Assembly (NCBI RefSeq): GCF_001691565.1
Contig: NZ_MAYO01000003.1
Span: 248,001-312,000 of the forward strand
Source of the DNA: Microbacterium oleivorans
GTDB taxonomy: Bacteria; Actinomycetota; Actinomycetes; Actinomycetales; Microbacteriaceae
Direction of reading: 5' to 3'
DNA length: 64,000 nt
Shown piece after piece: positions 36,857 to 44,969 of the stretch. A program made the translations under genes and the position numbers. The notes under the pieces are model-generated. The model made no database searches and was not told where the DNA came from. It was given only the letters and a program-made list of their open reading frames with translations. Each line of letters starts with the position of its first letter. Position 1 is the stretch's first letter.

Positions 36857-38869
36857 TCAGCGCATCGCGTCGCCGATGTAGGAGTACTTGACGAAGACCT
36901 CCGACGCCCAGCCGGCTTCTTCGAGCACTCCCTGCACAGCGGAGAGCATGTACTTCGAGTCCCACCCGAGGTAGAGGTACTGACCGTCGCCCAGCCGGTC
37001 CCACTGGCCGTTCCACGCCATCGCGGGGTACACCGGACCGCCCTGGCGCTCGCTGTAGTCGACGACGCTCTGGCGCGAGTCCGCCCACAACCGTGCGAAG
37101 ACGCGATTGAAGAGGTATCGGACGTCCCGGACGTCCCAGTGCTCGCCGCGGTACTCGACGTAGTCGAACTCCCGCTGCCAGCCGCGAGGCCATCCGCGAC
37201 GCTTCTTGGCGTCGAGGATCGGCGTCAGGTTGTCGTCGTCGATGCCCACGACAGCGGGTCGACGCCAGGCATCCATGAATCGTGCGGTCAGTCGCTCGGT
37301 GCGAGCCGCGATCTGCGGCGTCGACCACGTCTCGGCATCGGCGATCTCCCGGGTGAGGGCGACCGAGCTGGTGGCGTACGCCCTGCGCTTCTGAGCGAAC
37401 GACGCGTCGAAGACCCGATCAGCCAGGTCCACCTCGAGGAGCGTCGCATTGCCGAGGGTGTGAACCAGCGCCCGGTGGGCGTTCTGCTCATCGTCGCTGA
37501 GATCCGCCCATCGACGCGACCCATCACCGGTCCAGTCGTCCGACGGTGCGGCGGGCAGGACGTGATCGACGACGAGGTCCTCGTCTGCGTCGACACCCGC
37601 CAAACGCGCGAGCACGAACCCCGCGTGAGGCAGTTCTCCGTATCGGAGTCCGACCCGGGTCCGCTCATCGGAGGGCGTGATGCGAGCGATGGCCAGTGTC
37701 AGGGCGTCCATGCCGTCGTCCGCCGCGCGGCAGAACCGAGCGACGAGGCGGTCGATCGGCAGGCCGACCACCGTCCGGCGCAGCAGCAGCGATTCGACGT
37801 GGGTCAGGGCGAGCGAGAGATCGGATGCCGAGAGCTCGGCGTGCAGGTGGTCGCGGTACAGCCGCATCGCGATCGGGTACATGCCGCGACCGAGGACGTT
37901 GATGGCGGCGAAGTGACGGGCGATGACGGGGTCGGTCGCCGTCGCCGGTTCCAGAAGAAGACGGTAGATCTCCGACAGCTCCCGCCACTGCGTCGCGTTC
38001 GCGAGGAGGGTCTCGCGGTCGAGGCGGGGGAACTCGTGCCGGAACGCGTCGTAGACACCGCGCTCGCCTTCGACGAGCACTTCGCGGCCGGTCAGCATCA
38101 CGAGATAGTCCCGCCAGAAGGCCCCGATCTGCTCACCGGTGTTCGCTTCGAGCGGGAGCCAGTATTCGTTCTCGATCTCGCTCTGCTCGGAGTGCGAGAG
38201 TCCCATGAGGACGTAGTTGTGGATGAGTTCGTGGTCGCGGAGAGGCTCACCGGTCGAGTTGAGGCTCTCGAAGATCTGCTGCGCGTTGGCGTCCGCGCCC
38301 AGGGTGATCGATACATGCTCGAGCTTGCGCAGACCGCGCCAGATCGCCGCGGCTTCATCGGGGCGGATCTGGCTCCGGAAGAACGCGTAATTGTCGTCGA
38401 ACCGCGACGCGCGGCCCGCGTCGGCGGGAGAGCGACGATCGAGGACCACGCTCTCGAAGACGTCCGCCCACGCCCGGTGCGGACGGAGCTTCGTCCGGAG
38501 GGGGTCGTCACGACGCACGAGGACGGCTTCGAGCTCGGTCGCGAGCTCCGGATCGTCCTCGCGGAGGGTGTGGTGGAGAGCGGCGATCAGCAGCATCAGA
38601 GTCGTCACGCGCTGCTGTCCGTCGATCAGGACGAGGTGCGCGTCTTCGTCGGCCGAGGTGCTCGCGGTGGAGAGAATCGACCCGATGAAGTGCGTCTGTC
38701 CATCGTCGCTGGCGGCGACGGCGCGGATGTCGCCGAGCAGCTGCTCGCACCCTCCGATGTCCCACCGGTACTGCCGCTGGTACACCGGAACGACGATCGT
38801 GGTGTCCGAGGCGGAGAGCCAATCGATCGTGTTGACGGCGGTTGCATCGACGTTCGTGGCGCTGCTCAT
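36857..38869 (-). CDS. DUF262/DUF1524 protein (GmrSD-like nuclease, likely phage defence)
   Basis: 670 residues. The N-terminal DUF262 domain carries the nucleotide-handling motif DGQQR (83-87). The central part is helical. The DUF1524 HNH-type nuclease domain has DHVLPA (His436), HTLGNATLLE and SFAQKRRAYATS, as in the GmrS-GmrD fusion enzymes that cut modified DNA. About 120 C-terminal residues (WDVRDVRYLFNRVF, YLGWDSKYMLSAV) are not typical and may be a target-binding domain. Start ATG has GAGGAAC upstream, within a duplicated TTCGAGGA. No other restriction gene is adjacent, so it appears to act alone. Confidence 0.88.
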   Translation of the reverse strand: MSSATNVDATAVNTIDWLSASDTTIVVPVYQRQYRWDIGGCEQLLGDIRAVAASDDGQTHFIGSILSTASTSADEDAHLVLIDGQQRVTTLMLLIAALHHTLREDDPELATELEAVLVRRDDPLRTKLRPHRAWADVFESVVLDRRSPADAGRASRFDDNYAFFRSQIRPDEAAAIWRGLRKLEHVSITLGADANAQQIFESLNSTGEPLRDHELIHNYVLMGLSHSEQSEIENEYWLPLEANTGEQIGAFWRDYLVMLTGREVLVEGERGVYDAFRHEFPRLDRETLLANATQWRELSEIYRLLLEPATATDPVIARHFAAINVLGRGMYPIAMRLYRDHLHAELSASDLSLALTHVESLLLRRTVVGLPIDRLVARFCRAADDGMDALTLAIARITPSDERTRVGLRYGELPHAGFVLARLAGVDADEDLVVDHVLPAAPSDDWTGDGSRRWADLSDDEQNAHRALVHTLGNATLLEVDLADRVFDASFAQKRRAYATSSVALTREIADAETWSTPQIAARTERLTARFMDAWRRPAVVGIDDDNLTPILDAKKRRGWPRGWQREFDYVEYRGEHWDVRDVRYLFNRVFARLWADSRQSVVDYSERQGGPVYPAMAWNGQWDRLGDGQYLYLGWDSKYMLSAVQGVLEEAGWASEVFVKYSYIGDAMR

Positions 38870-38928
38870 GTTCCTCGAATCGCTCCTCGAATTTTCCCGG
38901 TCGAGTCTACTGACGGTCTCAGAGCCGC

Positions 38929-38944
38929 TAGGTAGGCTGACCTA
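38929..38944. promoter_or_regulatory. Palindrome overlapping -10, DtxR/IdeR-box-like
   Basis: Arms TAGGT and ACCTA flank 6 nt that contain part of a TAGGCT -10 element (38933-38938). The word resembles the DtxR/IdeR consensus (TTAGGTTAGGCTAACCTAA) but is one base shorter in the centre, so the arms are out of normal register. It lies in the gap between the DUF262 gene and the oxygenase-like gene. Confidence 0.35.
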
Positions 38945-38992
38945 AGTCGGGCCTGTAAAAACTTCGCTCGCCCGACAGAAAGGTTGATCCGC

Positions 38993-39766
38993 ATGGGTTA
39001 CATCAAGAGTGCTCTGCTCGAGGAGACCGGCTACGTCGTCCTCGACATGTACGGCAAGGAAATCGATCCCAAGGAATGGCTCGACATCGAGTACGTCGAC
39101 TGGAAGTCCTCCGGCGACACCCGGTTCGCGCCGCTCGCGTCGGCGAAGGGTGAGATCGAGTGCAACGGGTTCTGGAACCACCAGCCGCCGCGCACCGACA
39201 AGGACGGCGTCTGGATCCCGTCTCAGACCGAGAAGGCTCCCACTCTCACCGAGCGCGCCCTCGAGCCCGGCTCGAACGTCGGTCGCTGCCGCATCATCGA
39301 GCTGCAGCCGAACACCTACGCCGATGCGCTGTACAACCTGCACCAGGACGACAACAACCGTCTGAACCCCGACGGAACCGGGTGGGTCGTCCGCAGCTTC
39401 TTCAACCTCACCGACGACAAGGACAGCTTCTTCGTCCTGCGCGACAACCGCACCGACCCGAACGGCGAGACGCGCATCGCGTTGCCGGCGGGCGCGCAGC
39501 TCGTCATCGACACGCAGCGCCTCTGGCACGCCGCGTACCACCCGGGTGACGCTCCCCGGTACTGCCTCATCACCTCGTGGGAGTCGGGCCCCGAGCTCGA
39601 CGCCTACATGGAGAAGTACAACGGCGTGAACACCGTCGAGAGCGTTCCGCTCGACCAGGAGACCATCGACGCCGGTCAGGCTGAGCAGGAGCGTCGCATC
39701 GCCGCTCGTGCCGCCGCGCTCGCGGCCCGTGGTCAGCGGGAAGTCCTCGCCATGAGTGAGGCCTGA
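38993..39766 (+). CDS. Uncharacterised protein, possible Fe(II)/2-oxoglutarate oxygenase fold
   Basis: 257 residues; GAAAGG precedes ATG 38993. I do not recognise the family. His117-Gln118-Asp119 (LHQDDNN), then His179/His183 (LWHAAYHPGD) followed by an Arg, fit the HxD...H...R pattern of Fe(II)/2-oxoglutarate oxygenases; the FNLTDDKDSFFVLRDN stretch between them looks like the double-stranded beta-helix core. The last 45 residues are a charged helix. Codon use is strongly biased, hinting at high expression. A strong hairpin terminator follows. Confidence 0.8.
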   Translation: MGYIKSALLEETGYVVLDMYGKEIDPKEWLDIEYVDWKSSGDTRFAPLASAKGEIECNGFWNHQPPRTDKDGVWIPSQTEKAPTLTERALEPGSNVGRCRIIELQPNTYADALYNLHQDDNNRLNPDGTGWVVRSFFNLTDDKDSFFVLRDNRTDPNGETRIALPAGAQLVIDTQRLWHAAYHPGDAPRYCLITSWESGPELDAYMEKYNGVNTVESVPLDQETIDAGQAEQERRIAARAAALAARGQREVLAMSEA

Positions 39767-39782
39767 GCCACCGAGTAGCGAA

Positions 39783-39813
39783 CGACGCCCCCGGTTTTAG
39801 GCCGGGGGCGTCG
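39783..39813 (+). terminator. Hairpin terminator after oxygenase-like gene
   Basis: A perfect 12-bp stem, CGACGCCCCCGG (39783-39794) with CCGGGGGCGTCG (39802-39813), 7-nt loop. There is only a weak T-tract. It separates this gene from the fructose operon. Confidence 0.75.
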
Positions 39814-39828
39814 GTCTATATCCCGTTC

Positions 39829-39857
39829 TTGTTTCGTGTTGGTTTCTGTTGTAACGT
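39829..39857 (+). promoter_or_regulatory. Fructose operon promoter with repeated operator-like words
   Basis: TTGTTT (39829-39834) and TAACGT (39852-39857) are separated by 17 nt. Between them lie two similar words, TTTCGTGTTG and TTTCTGTTGT, 11 bp apart. They are good candidates for binding by the DeoR-type regulator encoded next. Confidence 0.55.
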
Positions 39858-39881
39858 GTGGACTTGTTCGAGGAGGACCAC

Positions 39882-40664
39882 ATGTACGCAACGGAGCGCC
39901 AGCAGCAGATCGAGCGGCTGATCGCGAGCGACGGCCGCGTCGCCGTCATGGACCTCGCCGACCGCTTCAGCGTCACGAGCGAAACCGTGCGTCGCGATCT
40001 CGCCGCCCTCGAACGGGCGGGGGTCGTTCGGCGCGTCCACGGGGGAGCGGTGCACCGTGCTCGCGCCAGCACCGCGGAAGCCTCCGTCGCCGAGCGTGCC
40101 TCGCAGCGCAGCGGCTCCAAGCAGTCCATCGCCCGCGCTGCGGTCGATCTTCTCGGCTCGGACCTCGACGGCGCCCTGTATCTGGACGCCGGGACCACGA
40201 CCGGTGCGATCGCGCAGCTCCTCGCCACGGGTCCGCATCCCGCCGGTGACCTCGAGGTCGTCACGCACTCGATGTCGGTCGCGCACATCCTGGCGGGAGC
40301 GCAGGGGATCGGCTTGACGGCGATCGGGGGGCGCGTCCGCGGGCTCACCGCCGCGGCCGTCGGCGCGCAGACGGTGGAGGCCATCACCCGCCTACGCCCG
40401 GACATCGCTTTCATCGGCACCAACGGCGTCGCTGCCGGGTTCGGACTCAGCACGCCGGACCCCGACGAGGCGGCCGTCAAGCGCGCGATCGTCGCATCCG
40501 CGCGGCGGATCGTCGTGGTCGCCGATGGCGACAAGTTCGATGCGGAACTCCTCGTCTCGTTCGCGTCGCTCTCGGACGTGGATGTGCTCCTGACCGATGC
40601 GACGCCCGACGGTGTTCTCGCTGACGCGCTCCGCGAGGCCGACGTGGAGGTGCTCGTCGCATGA
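39882..40664 (+). CDS. DeoR/GlpR-family regulator of fructose operon
   Basis: 260 residues from ATG 39882 with GAGGAGG upstream; a GTG 24 nt earlier is less likely. The N-terminal helix-turn-helix has ERQQQIERLIASDGRVAV and VTSETVRRDLAALE. The C-terminal sugar-phosphate sensing domain has LDAGTTTGAIAQLL and ADGDKFD. Its effector is probably fructose-1-phosphate, by analogy with FruR of other actinobacteria. Its stop overlaps the fruK start (ATGA). Confidence 0.9.
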   Translation: MYATERQQQIERLIASDGRVAVMDLADRFSVTSETVRRDLAALERAGVVRRVHGGAVHRARASTAEASVAERASQRSGSKQSIARAAVDLLGSDLDGALYLDAGTTTGAIAQLLATGPHPAGDLEVVTHSMSVAHILAGAQGIGLTAIGGRVRGLTAAAVGAQTVEAITRLRPDIAFIGTNGVAAGFGLSTPDPDEAAVKRAIVASARRIVVVADGDKFDAELLVSFASLSDVDVLLTDATPDGVLADALREADVEVLVA

Positions 40665-41644
40665 TCGTCACGCTGACCACGAATCCGTCGCTCGACCGCA
40701 CCGTCTCCCTGGGGGCGCCCCTGCGCATCGGCGACGTCCAAGCCGCCCTCGGAGCGCGCGAGGACGCCGGCGGAAAGGGAATCAATGTCGCCCGCGTCGT
40801 TGCGGCCGCCGGCCGTCCGACTCTCGCGGTCCTTCCGCTGGATCCGACGGATCCCTTCGCCGGAGCCCTGAACGCGACCGGCATCCCGGTGCAGACCGTG
40901 CCGCATGACGGCGCCACCCGCGCCAACATCACGATCGCCGACGACGTCGGCACCACCACGAAACTCAACCTTCCGGGCGCGATGCTCACCGAAGCGGATG
41001 CCGCGGCCCTCACCGCCGCCGTGGTCGCCGCATCCGAGGGGGCGGAATGGCTGGTGCTCGCGGGCTCCCTCGCCCCGGGACTTCGCGAGGATTACTACGT
41101 CACCGTCATCGAGTCCGTCAGGTCCGCATGGGGTGCGTCCGCGCCGCGGATCGCCGTCGACACGTCCGGTCCCGCTCTGGCGGCGGCTGTCGCTTCGGGG
41201 CGTCCCGATCTCATCAAGCCGAACGACGAGGAGCTCGCGGAACTGGCCGGACGCGACCTGGATGCCGCGCTCAGCCTCCCCGAGGCCGTCGCCGCGATCG
41301 CGGGGGACCTCGTCCCGGGCGCGGTCGGCGCAGCGCTCGTCACCCTCGGCGGCGACGGAGCCGTACTCGTGACCGCTGACGGGTGCTGGCACGGGACGCC
41401 ACCGCCCACGCGGGTCCGAAGCACCGTCGGTGCAGGCGACAGTTCGCTCGCCGGATACCTCCTCGCCGAAACCGCCGGTGCTGCACCCGAGGATCGGTTG
41501 CGCTCCGGCATCCGATACGGATCCGCCGCTGCGTCGCTCCCCGGCACGCAACCCCCGACCCCGAACGACCTGTCGACCGGTGACGTGCCGGTGCGACGAC
41601 TCCTGCAGCAGGACAACCCGACCACTGGAGGTCACCGTGACTGA
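40661..41644 (+). CDS. fruK: 1-phosphofructokinase
   Basis: 327 residues, PfkB/ribokinase family. TTNPSLDRTVSLG at the N-terminus, EDAGGKGINVARVV (substrate-binding GG), and TVGAGDSSLAGYL (catalytic Asp, anion hole) are present. It phosphorylates fructose-1-phosphate to fructose-1,6-bisphosphate with ATP. It overlaps its neighbours: 4 nt with the regulator and 8 nt with the EIIABC gene. Confidence 0.93.
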   Translation: MIVTLTTNPSLDRTVSLGAPLRIGDVQAALGAREDAGGKGINVARVVAAAGRPTLAVLPLDPTDPFAGALNATGIPVQTVPHDGATRANITIADDVGTTTKLNLPGAMLTEADAAALTAAVVAASEGAEWLVLAGSLAPGLREDYYVTVIESVRSAWGASAPRIAVDTSGPALAAAVASGRPDLIKPNDEELAELAGRDLDAALSLPEAVAAIAGDLVPGAVGAALVTLGGDGAVLVTADGCWHGTPPPTRVRSTVGAGDSSLAGYLLAETAGAAPEDRLRSGIRYGSAAASLPGTQPPTPNDLSTGDVPVRRLLQQDNPTTGGHRD

Positions 41645-43712
41645 GATCATCACCGCGGAACTCGTCAGTATCGACGAGCCGCTCGGCGCCGACAAGCGCG
41701 CCGTCATCGACGCGCTCGCGCATCGCGTCGCGGCGCAGGGGAGGGCCACCGACGGTGCCCGCCTGGCCGACGACGCCTGGGCCCGGGAGGAGAAGGACGA
41801 GACCGGCCTTCCCGGCGGCATCGCCATCCCGCATGCGAAGAGTGCTGCGGTCACTCAGGCGTCGCTCGCCTTCGCGCGGCTGAACCCGGGAGTCGACTTC
41901 GGCGCCGAGGACGGCGGGGCCGACCTCGTCTTCCTCATCGCGGCTCCCGACACCGCGGCCGAGGAACACCTCGCCGTGTTGTCGAAGCTCGCGCGCAGCC
42001 TCATGCGCGACGACTTCACCGCTGGTCTTCGCGCTGCCACGACAGCCGACGAGGTGGTCGCCATCGTGCGCGATGCGATCTCGGACGCCCCGGCCCCCGC
42101 GGCAGCCGATGCACCGGCACCCGCGTCCCGCGCCGAGGCCCGCGGGGCGGCGCCGTCCGCGTCGGCCACGGACGACGCCCTCATGATCGACGGCCGCCCG
42201 GCACGCATCGTCGCCGTCACCGCCTGCGCCACAGGCATCGCGCACACCTTCATGGCGGCGGACGCCCTCACCGCGACCGGTCAGAAGGAGGGCGTCGACC
42301 TCACCGTCGAGCCGCAGGGCTCGAGCGGCTACAAGGCCCTCGACCAGCGGATCATCGACGAGGCGGACGCCGTCATCTTCGCCGTCGATGTCGACGTCCG
42401 TGAGCAGGCGCGGTTCGCCGGCAAGCCCGTGGTCCGCTCCGGTGTGAAGCGCGGCATCGAGCAGCCCGCCCAGATGGTCCGTGAAGCCGTCGCCGCGGCG
42501 AAGAATCCGAACGCGCCGCGCGTTCCCGCAGCCTCCGGTGCCGCGGTGGCGAGCGAAGCCACGCCGACCTCGCTCGGTGGCGCGATCCGCCGTGCCCTGC
42601 TCACCGGGGTGAGCTACATGATCCCGTTCGTGGCCGGCGGCGGTCTGCTGATCGCGCTTGGTTTCGCTCTCGCCGGGTACAAGATCGCGAACACCGCAGA
42701 CGGGAACACTGTCAACAACGCGATCTTCACGCTGCAGAACTTCACCCTGTGGAACCTGCCGCCCGAAGGTCTCGACTACTACCTCGGTGCGGCGGCATTC
42801 CAGATCGGTCAGCTGTCCTTCGGCTTCCTCGTGCCGGCGCTGGCCGGCTACATCGCGTACGGGCTCGCGGACCGCCCGGGCATCGCCCCCGGTTTCGTCG
42901 CCGGTGCCGCGGCCACCTTCATGGGTGCGGGCTTCATCGGCGCCATCGTCGGCGGCCTGCTCGCCGGTCTCGCGGCGTGGTGGCTCAACCGACTGTCGGT
43001 CCCGCGCTGGCTGCGCGGCCTCATGCCGGTCGTCATCATCCCGCTGCTCGGCTCGATCTTCGCGTCGGGGCTGCTGCTGTTCGTGTTCGGCGGCCCGATC
43101 GCCGCGCTCACGAAGCTCCTCAACGACTGGTTGTCCGGACTCTCGGGCGCCGGTGTGATCCTGCTCGGCGTCATCCTCGGGCTCATGATGTGCTTCGACC
43201 TCGGCGGGCCGCTCAACAAGGTCGCGTACGGCTTCGCCACGGCGAACCTCGCGCAGGGCATCGCCGGAGACGAGCGCTACCTGCAGATCATGGCGGCCGT
43301 CATGGCGGCCGGAATGGTCCCGCCCCTCGCCATGGCGCTCGCCTCGACCGTCCTCGGGCGCAAGCTCTTCACGGCTCCCGAGCGTGAGAACGGCAAGGCG
43401 GCGTGGCTGCTCGGCGCCGCGTTCATCTCGGAGGGTGCCATCCCGTTCGCCGCGGCCGACGTCTTCCGCGTCATCCCCTCGGCGATGCTCGGTGGCGCGG
43501 TGACCGGCGCGCTGTCGATGTTCTTCGGAATCACTTCGCGCGCTCCGCACGGCGGTGTCTTCGTCTTCTTCGCCATCGACAACTTCTGGCTGTGGCTGCT
43601 GTCGATCGCTGTCGGCACCGTCGTGAGCGCCGTCTCGGTCGTTCTGCTCAAGCGCTACGTGCGCCGTCGCCCCATCGAGGCCGACGTGCCCGCCGTCGCC
43701 GTCACGGCATAG
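41637..43712 (+). CDS. fruA: PTS fructose-specific enzyme IIABC
   Basis: 691 residues from GTG 41637, preceded by GGAGG. EIIA occupies residues 1-150 with phosphorylated His66 (GIAIPHAKS). A Pro/Ala linker leads to EIIB with phosphocysteine Cys197 (VTACATGIAHTFMAADAL). From about residue 310 EIIC has eight to ten membrane segments. It imports fructose and makes fructose-1-phosphate for FruK. The A-B-C fusion is common in actinobacteria. Confidence 0.95.
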   Translation: MTEIITAELVSIDEPLGADKRAVIDALAHRVAAQGRATDGARLADDAWAREEKDETGLPGGIAIPHAKSAAVTQASLAFARLNPGVDFGAEDGGADLVFLIAAPDTAAEEHLAVLSKLARSLMRDDFTAGLRAATTADEVVAIVRDAISDAPAPAAADAPAPASRAEARGAAPSASATDDALMIDGRPARIVAVTACATGIAHTFMAADALTATGQKEGVDLTVEPQGSSGYKALDQRIIDEADAVIFAVDVDVREQARFAGKPVVRSGVKRGIEQPAQMVREAVAAAKNPNAPRVPAASGAAVASEATPTSLGGAIRRALLTGVSYMIPFVAGGGLLIALGFALAGYKIANTADGNTVNNAIFTLQNFTLWNLPPEGLDYYLGAAAFQIGQLSFGFLVPALAGYIAYGLADRPGIAPGFVAGAAATFMGAGFIGAIVGGLLAGLAAWWLNRLSVPRWLRGLMPVVIIPLLGSIFASGLLLFVFGGPIAALTKLLNDWLSGLSGAGVILLGVILGLMMCFDLGGPLNKVAYGFATANLAQGIAGDERYLQIMAAVMAAGMVPPLAMALASTVLGRKLFTAPERENGKAAWLLGAAFISEGAIPFAAADVFRVIPSAMLGGAVTGALSMFFGITSRAPHGGVFVFFAIDNFWLWLLSIAVGTVVSAVSVVLLKRYVRRRPIEADVPAVAVTA

Positions 43713-43744
43713 TCTCGTCATACCGACTCAAGGAGGAACCCCAG

Positions 43745-44014
43745 ATGGCCGAACGGACCGCAACCGTCGCGAGCAGCTCCGGACTGCACGCCCGCCCCGC
43801 CAAGCTCTTCGTGCAGGCGGTCAAGGAGACGGGAGTGCCCGTCACGATCGCCGTTCCCGGTGGTCCCGATCAGAACGCCGGCAGCATCCTCACCCTCATG
43901 GGGCTGGGCGCGACGCAGGGCACGGTCGTGACGCTCAAGGCCGAGGGCGAGGGCGCCGACGAGGCGCTCGACAAGCTCGTCGCCTTCATCGAGACGGATC
44001 ACGACGCCGAGTGA
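43745..44014 (+). CDS. ptsH: Phosphocarrier protein HPr
   Basis: 89 residues. His15 lies in SGLHARPAKLFVQA, and the regulatory-serine region is NAGSILTLMGLGA. It passes phosphate from enzyme I to EIIA. AAGGAGGAA lies before the ATG. It is the last gene of the fructose operon; no enzyme I gene lies in the window. Confidence 0.95.
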   Translation: MAERTATVASSSGLHARPAKLFVQAVKETGVPVTIAVPGGPDQNAGSILTLMGLGATQGTVVTLKAEGEGADEALDKLVAFIETDHDAE

Positions 44015-44030
44015 GTCTCGATCCCCCTGA

Positions 44031-44072
44031 ATGACGGATGCCGCGGAGTGAGAGCCCCGCGGCATCCGTCAT
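44031..44072 (+). terminator. Strong hairpin after ptsH
   Basis: A perfect 16-bp inverted repeat: ATGACGGATGCCGCGG (44031-44046) with CCGCGGCATCCGTCAT (44057-44072). A short TT follows. It lies between convergent ptsH and the metallo-hydrolase gene and can act in both directions. Confidence 0.8.
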
Positions 44073-44086
44073 TTCCGCCGGTGCGA

Positions 44087-44725
44087 TCAGAGGTCGGTGG
44101 ACTGACCGGGCTCGAGCTCGACGAATTCGCCGCCGTTCTGCTCGGTCGCCCACCTGAGGCGGTCGCGATGCATCGCGAGGCCCGCGCGCGACAGGGTCAT
44201 GTCGTGGGTGCCGAACGCACGACGGGGTTTCACCGCGAGCACGTAGTCGATCGCCTCGCCGATCTTCAACCAGGGAGCCCCGACGGGGGCCGCGAGAAGG
44301 CCGACCTCGACGCCTTCGGGCACGGCGTACGAATCGCCGGGGTAGTAGAACTCGTCGTTGACGAGCACGCCCAGGTTGTCGATGACCGGGATCGACTCGT
44401 GGATCACGGCGTGCGTGCCGCCGAAGAACCGCATCCGGAACGGGCCGAGGTCGGGTTCGTCCCCGACGCTCACGGTCGTGACGTCGTAATCGGATGCCGC
44501 AGCAGCGACCCCGGCAGGCCCGAACACCGGCACCGCCGGCGCCTGTGACCGGATGGCGTCGAGTTGCGCGGGTGTCCAGTGGTCGGGGTGCTCATGAGTG
44601 ATCACGAGGCCGACGAGGTTACCGAGATCGTCGAGGGGGAGGGTGAACGACCCCGGGTCGATGAGGAGGGTTTTACCCTCGCTGTCGAGGCGGAGGCAGG
44701 CATGTTCGTGCTTCGTAACGCGCAT
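44087..44725 (-). CDS. Metallo-beta-lactamase-fold hydrolase (UlaG-like)
   Basis: 212 residues from ATG 44725. The metal site THEHPDHWTPAQL (HxHxDH), FFGGTHAVIH, and YYPGDSYAVPE (bridging Asp) with AFGTHDM follow in order. The short, N-terminally KHEHACLRLDSEGKTLLIDPG form matches UlaG-like or YcjI-like hydrolases, which often act on lactone or sugar-phosphate substrates. It is divergent from tRNA-Glu, with a long palindrome in the gap. Confidence 0.9.
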   Translation of the reverse strand: MRVTKHEHACLRLDSEGKTLLIDPGSFTLPLDDLGNLVGLVITHEHPDHWTPAQLDAIRSQAPAVPVFGPAGVAAAASDYDVTTVSVGDEPDLGPFRMRFFGGTHAVIHESIPVIDNLGVLVNDEFYYPGDSYAVPEGVEVGLLAAPVGAPWLKIGEAIDYVLAVKPRRAFGTHDMTLSRAGLAMHRDRLRWATEQNGGEFVELEPGQSTDL

Positions 44726-44771
44726 GCATCCAATCAACTCAGGACGCGCAGGCGTTGGCAAGGGCGCACCG

Positions 44772-44802
44772 ATTTTGCACGACTGTGAACGTCGTGCATA
44801 AT
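44772..44802. promoter_or_regulatory. Long palindrome over tRNA-Glu promoter
   Basis: Arms ATTTTGCACGAC (44772-44783) and GTCGTGCATAAT (44791-44802) are inverted with one mismatch around 7 nt; the inner 8 bp are perfect. TTTGCA (44774-44779) and CATAAT (44797-44802) with 17-nt spacing form the likely tRNA-Glu promoter, so a protein bound here would sit on the promoter. It is also 47 bp upstream of the metallo-hydrolase start. Confidence 0.6.
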
Positions 44803-44839
44803 TGAACGGTTGCCTCCGCAGGGAGGGAACGAAAAGTAC

Positions 44840-44912
44840 GGCCCCATCGTATAGCGGCCTAGTACGCCGCCCTCTCACGGCGGTAACGCGGGTTCGAATC
44901 CCGCTGGGGTCA
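44840..44912 (+). tRNA. tRNA-Glu (CTC anticodon)
   Basis: 73 nt. Acceptor GGCCCCA pairs with TGGGGTC (one G-U) and the discriminator is A. The anticodon stem-loop CCGCCCTCTCACGGCGG presents CTC. The T-arm is GCGGGTTCGAATCCCGC. CCA is not encoded. Confidence 0.96.
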
Positions 44913-44922
44913 CACAGATGAT

Positions 44923-44952
44923 GAAACCCCCGACCATCAGGTCGGGGGTTTC
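44923..44952 (+). terminator. Terminator after tRNA-Glu
   Basis: A 12-bp stem, GAAACCCCCGAC (44923-44934) with GTCGGGGGTTTC (44941-44952) and a 6-nt loop. It also lies beyond the stop of the convergent DUF4349 gene. Confidence 0.8.
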
Positions 44953-44969
44953 GTCGTTGCGGCGGCCCC

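Noticed and set aside
41340-43721. 793-residue open frame on the minus strand
   Set aside because: Antisense to fruK and the EIIABC gene, which have clear domains; the reverse frame has low-complexity charged sequence.
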